From NCBI GenBank assembly GCA_963691655.1, contig OY829326.1, positions 70,611,235 to 70,675,234 of the forward strand: 64,000 nt of DNA. The letters run 5' to 3'. Of the stretch, positions 61,070 to 64,000 are shown one piece after another; position 1 is the first letter of the stretch; each line of letters starts with the position of its first letter. The notes under the pieces were generated by a model. It had not been told where the DNA came from. It searched no databases and saw nothing but the letters and a program-made list of their open reading frames with translations. The position numbers were made by a program, and so were the translations under genes. This DNA comes from Toxonevra muliebris (taxonomy: Eukaryota > Arthropoda > Insecta > Diptera > Pallopteridae).

Positions 61070-61955
61070 CTCAGAAAAAGCTTAAAAAAAACTTAAAATA
61101 TTGTACTTAAAAATAAAAACTGAGATATTTGGTGATAATAGAAAATTAAGGAATGAAAAACTTTTAATTGCTACAAATCATGAAAAAAAACTTGAAAATA
61201 ATTTAAAATATTAAAACTAAAACGAGAAAATATTTAAAAGTACTTAAAAATGAAAATATTTGTAAATACTTGAGATATATTGAGAGAAAACGGAAAAATA
61301 CTTAAAAATAAGTATAAGTAGGCACTTGAAAATGCTTCAAAATACTTTTAAAAATAAATAAAAATATTTGTAAATACTTCAGATACTAAATATATTTGAA
61401 AATACTTGAAATTAATTGAAGGATATTTAAGAAATTTTGCAACACTTGAAGACATTTGAAAATATTTATTATTATAAATATTATTATTAAATTTTATTAA
61501 TCTTAAAAGAAATTCTAAGTTAAACATAAAATGGCTGACAGACTTGTTAGGCATTGAAAATATTTAAAAATACTGAAATGCCTGAACATTTTTTGGAATA
61601 AAATATTTGAAAATAATTGAATATATTTGGAAATTCTATTGAAATAGTGAAAATACTTGAATATAATTGATATACTTGAAAATACTTCCAAATATTTGAA
61701 AATCTCTAAAAATTAAAAAACATTTAAAAAAAAATTCCGATAGCTAAAAATACTTGAAAATTGTATCAAAATAATTGTAAATACATACGTGTAAACACTT
61801 GATACTTGATTTGAGATATATGAAAATATTTGCTTCAAAATAAAAATGTATGCTTCAAAATAATTGAGATATTTGAAGATAAGAAATAGTTGGAAATGCT
61901 TAAACTACTTAAAAATACTTGCAAGTTCTTAAACTACCTAAAAATACATAAAAAC
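61070..61955 (+). repeat. Phased A-tract field, left part
   Basis: Degenerate tandem copies of ACTTGAAAAT/ACTTAAAAAT with A-tracts recurring at roughly 10-11 bp. No ORF. It continues after the hAT insertion at 62805. Confidence 0.75.
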
Positions 61956-61963
61956 CATGGACA

Positions 61964-62796
61964 CAAGGCCGTATTTAGGGGGGAGGTTTTGGGGGTTCTC
62001 ACCCCTCCCCCCCCCGAAATGTGGAAACTTTCTTCCTTTTTTTGATATTAATTGCCAGTGGATGAAAAAAAAGTCAAAATAAAATCTATTGAACAGTTTT
62101 GTTTTCTTTGCAATGAGGTTTGACTTTGAATACAAAAAGAGAAGGTGATGCTGAGCAATTCTGCATTTATAGTTTTTCCAGGTCAGTAACTGTTTTGGAT
62201 TTACAGTTTCGGGTTTAGGGCTCATTTGGAAGGGCATGATTCAGCCTATAATTTCTGGATTTCGAAGTTTGTAGCACGCCAGTGTTCAGCTCTCCAATTT
62301 AAAAAAAATGGGCAAAAATTCTATTTTAGGGTTTTCCATCCCATTTTTTTCTAAAACGTGGCGTGATGGGGAATTTTTGACCTCAGATTCGTGTTCAGTA
62401 TAAAAAATTCATTCACAAACACTAGGAACCATTTTACTCGCAAAACCCATGTAGCGCAGTAGTAGTGGATCAGCTCCAAAGTTCTAGGGAACAATCTTAA
62501 AATGTAATTAATTCTTTAACCCATTATTGCTAAGAGCACCCCGACTCGAAAGATCTCTTTCAATGCAGTAACTGCACGAATTTTGGGAATATGAGCCAAC
62601 CTCATCCGGATTCCTTATCATGGCCCGAATTCCCACTGATAATCATTTGAAAAAAAATGAGCCTCTGACTATTTTTAGTATTTTTGGTAATTGTTTTGAG
62701 GTCGGGCTCATCATCAGTAATGGCAAGTCAATGTAAATTTTCTTTGAATGAAACCCCCCCCTCCCCCCCGAAAACAAAATCCTGGCTACGGCCCTG
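61964..62796 (+). mobile_element. Second hAT family, full-length non-autonomous copy
   Basis: The 833-bp element begins CAAGGCCGTATTTAGG and ends in the complement of CAGGGCCGTAGCCAGG. It is flanked by CATGGACA (61956-61963) and CATGGAGA (62797-62804), an 8-bp target duplication with one mismatch. CAGGG termini with 8-bp duplications indicate hAT. G- and C-runs lie just inside each end. No transposase remains. The same A-tract repeat flanks it on both sides, confirming an insertion. Confidence 0.88.
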
Positions 62797-62804
62797 CATG
62801 GAGA

Positions 62805-63540
62805 TAAATACTTAAGATTAGTTTCAAATATTGGTGAATGATGGAAAATACTTAAAATAGGTACTTAAAAATAATTGAAAACATTTAAAAATATGAAGGG
62901 TTGTTGAAAATATATCGAAATATTTGAAGAAAATCCTTATAAATAACTGAAATACTTAAAGATATGTTCAAAAATCTTGAAATGCTTAAAAACACTTAAA
63001 GATACTTGAAATACTTTAAAATTCTTAAAATACCATAAAAATTCTTAAAAATAATTAAATAAAATTTTAAATTGTTTCAAATACTTGAAAACACTAAAAA
63101 ACTACTTGAAAATGCTAAAAATACTTAAAATTAATAGTAATTATTTGAAAATACTTGAAAATATTTTAACAAAATACTTGATAATATTTCAAATACTTCC
63201 AAATATTTGAAAATACTTGCAAATTCTTTGGAAAAACTTAGAAAATATACATACAAATGTTTGAAAATTATTGAGATATTTCAAGATACTTGAAAATAAT
63301 ACATAAGTGAATATGTTTGAAATATTTAAAAATGCTTGAAAATTGTAGAAAAACATTCAAATACTTGAAAACATTTAAAAGAACCATAAAATTACTTAAA
63401 AATAATTGTAAACACCATAAAATTATTTGAAAATACTGGACATACTTAAAAATACTTGCAAACCTTTAAAAATACTTAAAAATTCTTAAAATACTTAAAA
63501 ATATTTGTAAATACTTGTAAAAAAACTGATTATACATAAA
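62805..63540 (+). repeat. Phased A-tract field, right part
   Basis: Same degenerate 10-bp repeat as 61070-61955; for example at 63189-63228 units CAAATACTTC, CAAATATTTG, AAAATACTTG and CAAATTCTTT follow one another. Confidence 0.78.
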
Positions 63541-64000
63541 ATAATTGTACTTAAACTTTATAATATTGAGTATCAGTATAATTACCGGGACATATCTAGT
63601 TATTTAGCTGAATAATAAGTAACAGATGTATGGCTGATCTCGGAAACATCAGTTACAATGCAAACGTAAAAATTTTGACAATCATGAACACAGCTAATAA
63701 TATTTGATGTGCAACAAAACACGTTAACAACAGGTTTTGATTAGCATTACATGAATACGTTTCCTCACTAAAAATTTTAAAAGAGTTTTCATGGCTTGGT
63801 TCCCCAATGCAATCCAATAAATTCTTTAATAAAATTATTTGTGTCTAACTCTCGGCCTTTTTTCCACAAAATGTCATTCTTAGCATAAACAGTGTTCAAT
63901 AATGAAAACATTAACGTTGTATATTTTTACCGTACTGCTTAATGTTGTATACGTACGGGGTTAAGGTATTCCAGTTGAATTGTATGTAAACAACGCTTTA
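63541..64000. other. No gene recognised
   Basis: AT-rich sequence to the window end without notable structure. Confidence 0.45.

Overview
The window is eukaryotic nuclear DNA, most likely from a higher (cyclorrhaphan) fly. The evidence is short GT-AG introns, a detoxification-type aldo-keto reductase and a CYP6-family cytochrome P450 built like dipteran genes, strong AT richness, dipteran simple repeats (TACATA, TTG/CAA, CTG), and many decayed insect transposons. A tephritid or a similar fly with a large genome is a reasonable guess, but I cannot fix the genus. There is no bacterial operon, rRNA gene, CRISPR array or intact tRNA gene.

Host genes are confined to the first 9 kb. An aldo-keto reductase runs on the + strand from 3278. 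Its first exon is missing and probably lies upstream of the window. It has two candidate last exons, 4325-4367 and 5548-5593. Both are in the same splice phase, encode different C-terminal tails, and have their own poly(A) signal. Convergent to it, on the - strand at 7111-8693, is a CYP6 P450 whose motifs are all present. Its reading frame is broken once, in an A/T run just before the conserved CYP6 intron, so it is either a very young pseudogene or a sequence error. The two genes together suggest a xenobiotic-metabolism neighbourhood.

From about 9 kb to the end I find no convincing host gene. The sequence is a graveyard of mobile elements: two LINE reverse-transcriptase fragments; three complementary deletion derivatives of one mariner-like family (19.5, 48.8 and 58.0 kb); a pogo-like fragment (2.1 kb); a hAT element with a perfect 8-bp target duplication and a BED-type zinc finger remnant (37.9-39.3 kb); a second hAT family with two copies (40.2-40.5 and 62.0-62.8 kb); a fragment resembling a hAT-type transposase core (46.6 kb); a TIR element carrying an intron-split Myb/SANT (zeste-like) domain (32.2-33.1 kb); several foldback or MITE-like elements; and tRNA-derived SINE-like pieces.

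Non-coding oddities include a roughly 1.6-kb field of A-tracts repeating about every 10 bp (61.1-63.5 kb), which should be intrinsically curved and is split by a hAT insertion; a 1.2-kb element packed with GAGTT/AACTC motifs (53.9-55.1 kb); two minisatellites with units near 70 bp; a G-run cluster with quadruplex potential; and a perfect 16-bp-arm hairpin. The observations I rate highest are the alternative AKR tails, the single-frameshift P450, the domain-carrying TIR elements, the mariner derivatives and the phased A-tract field.
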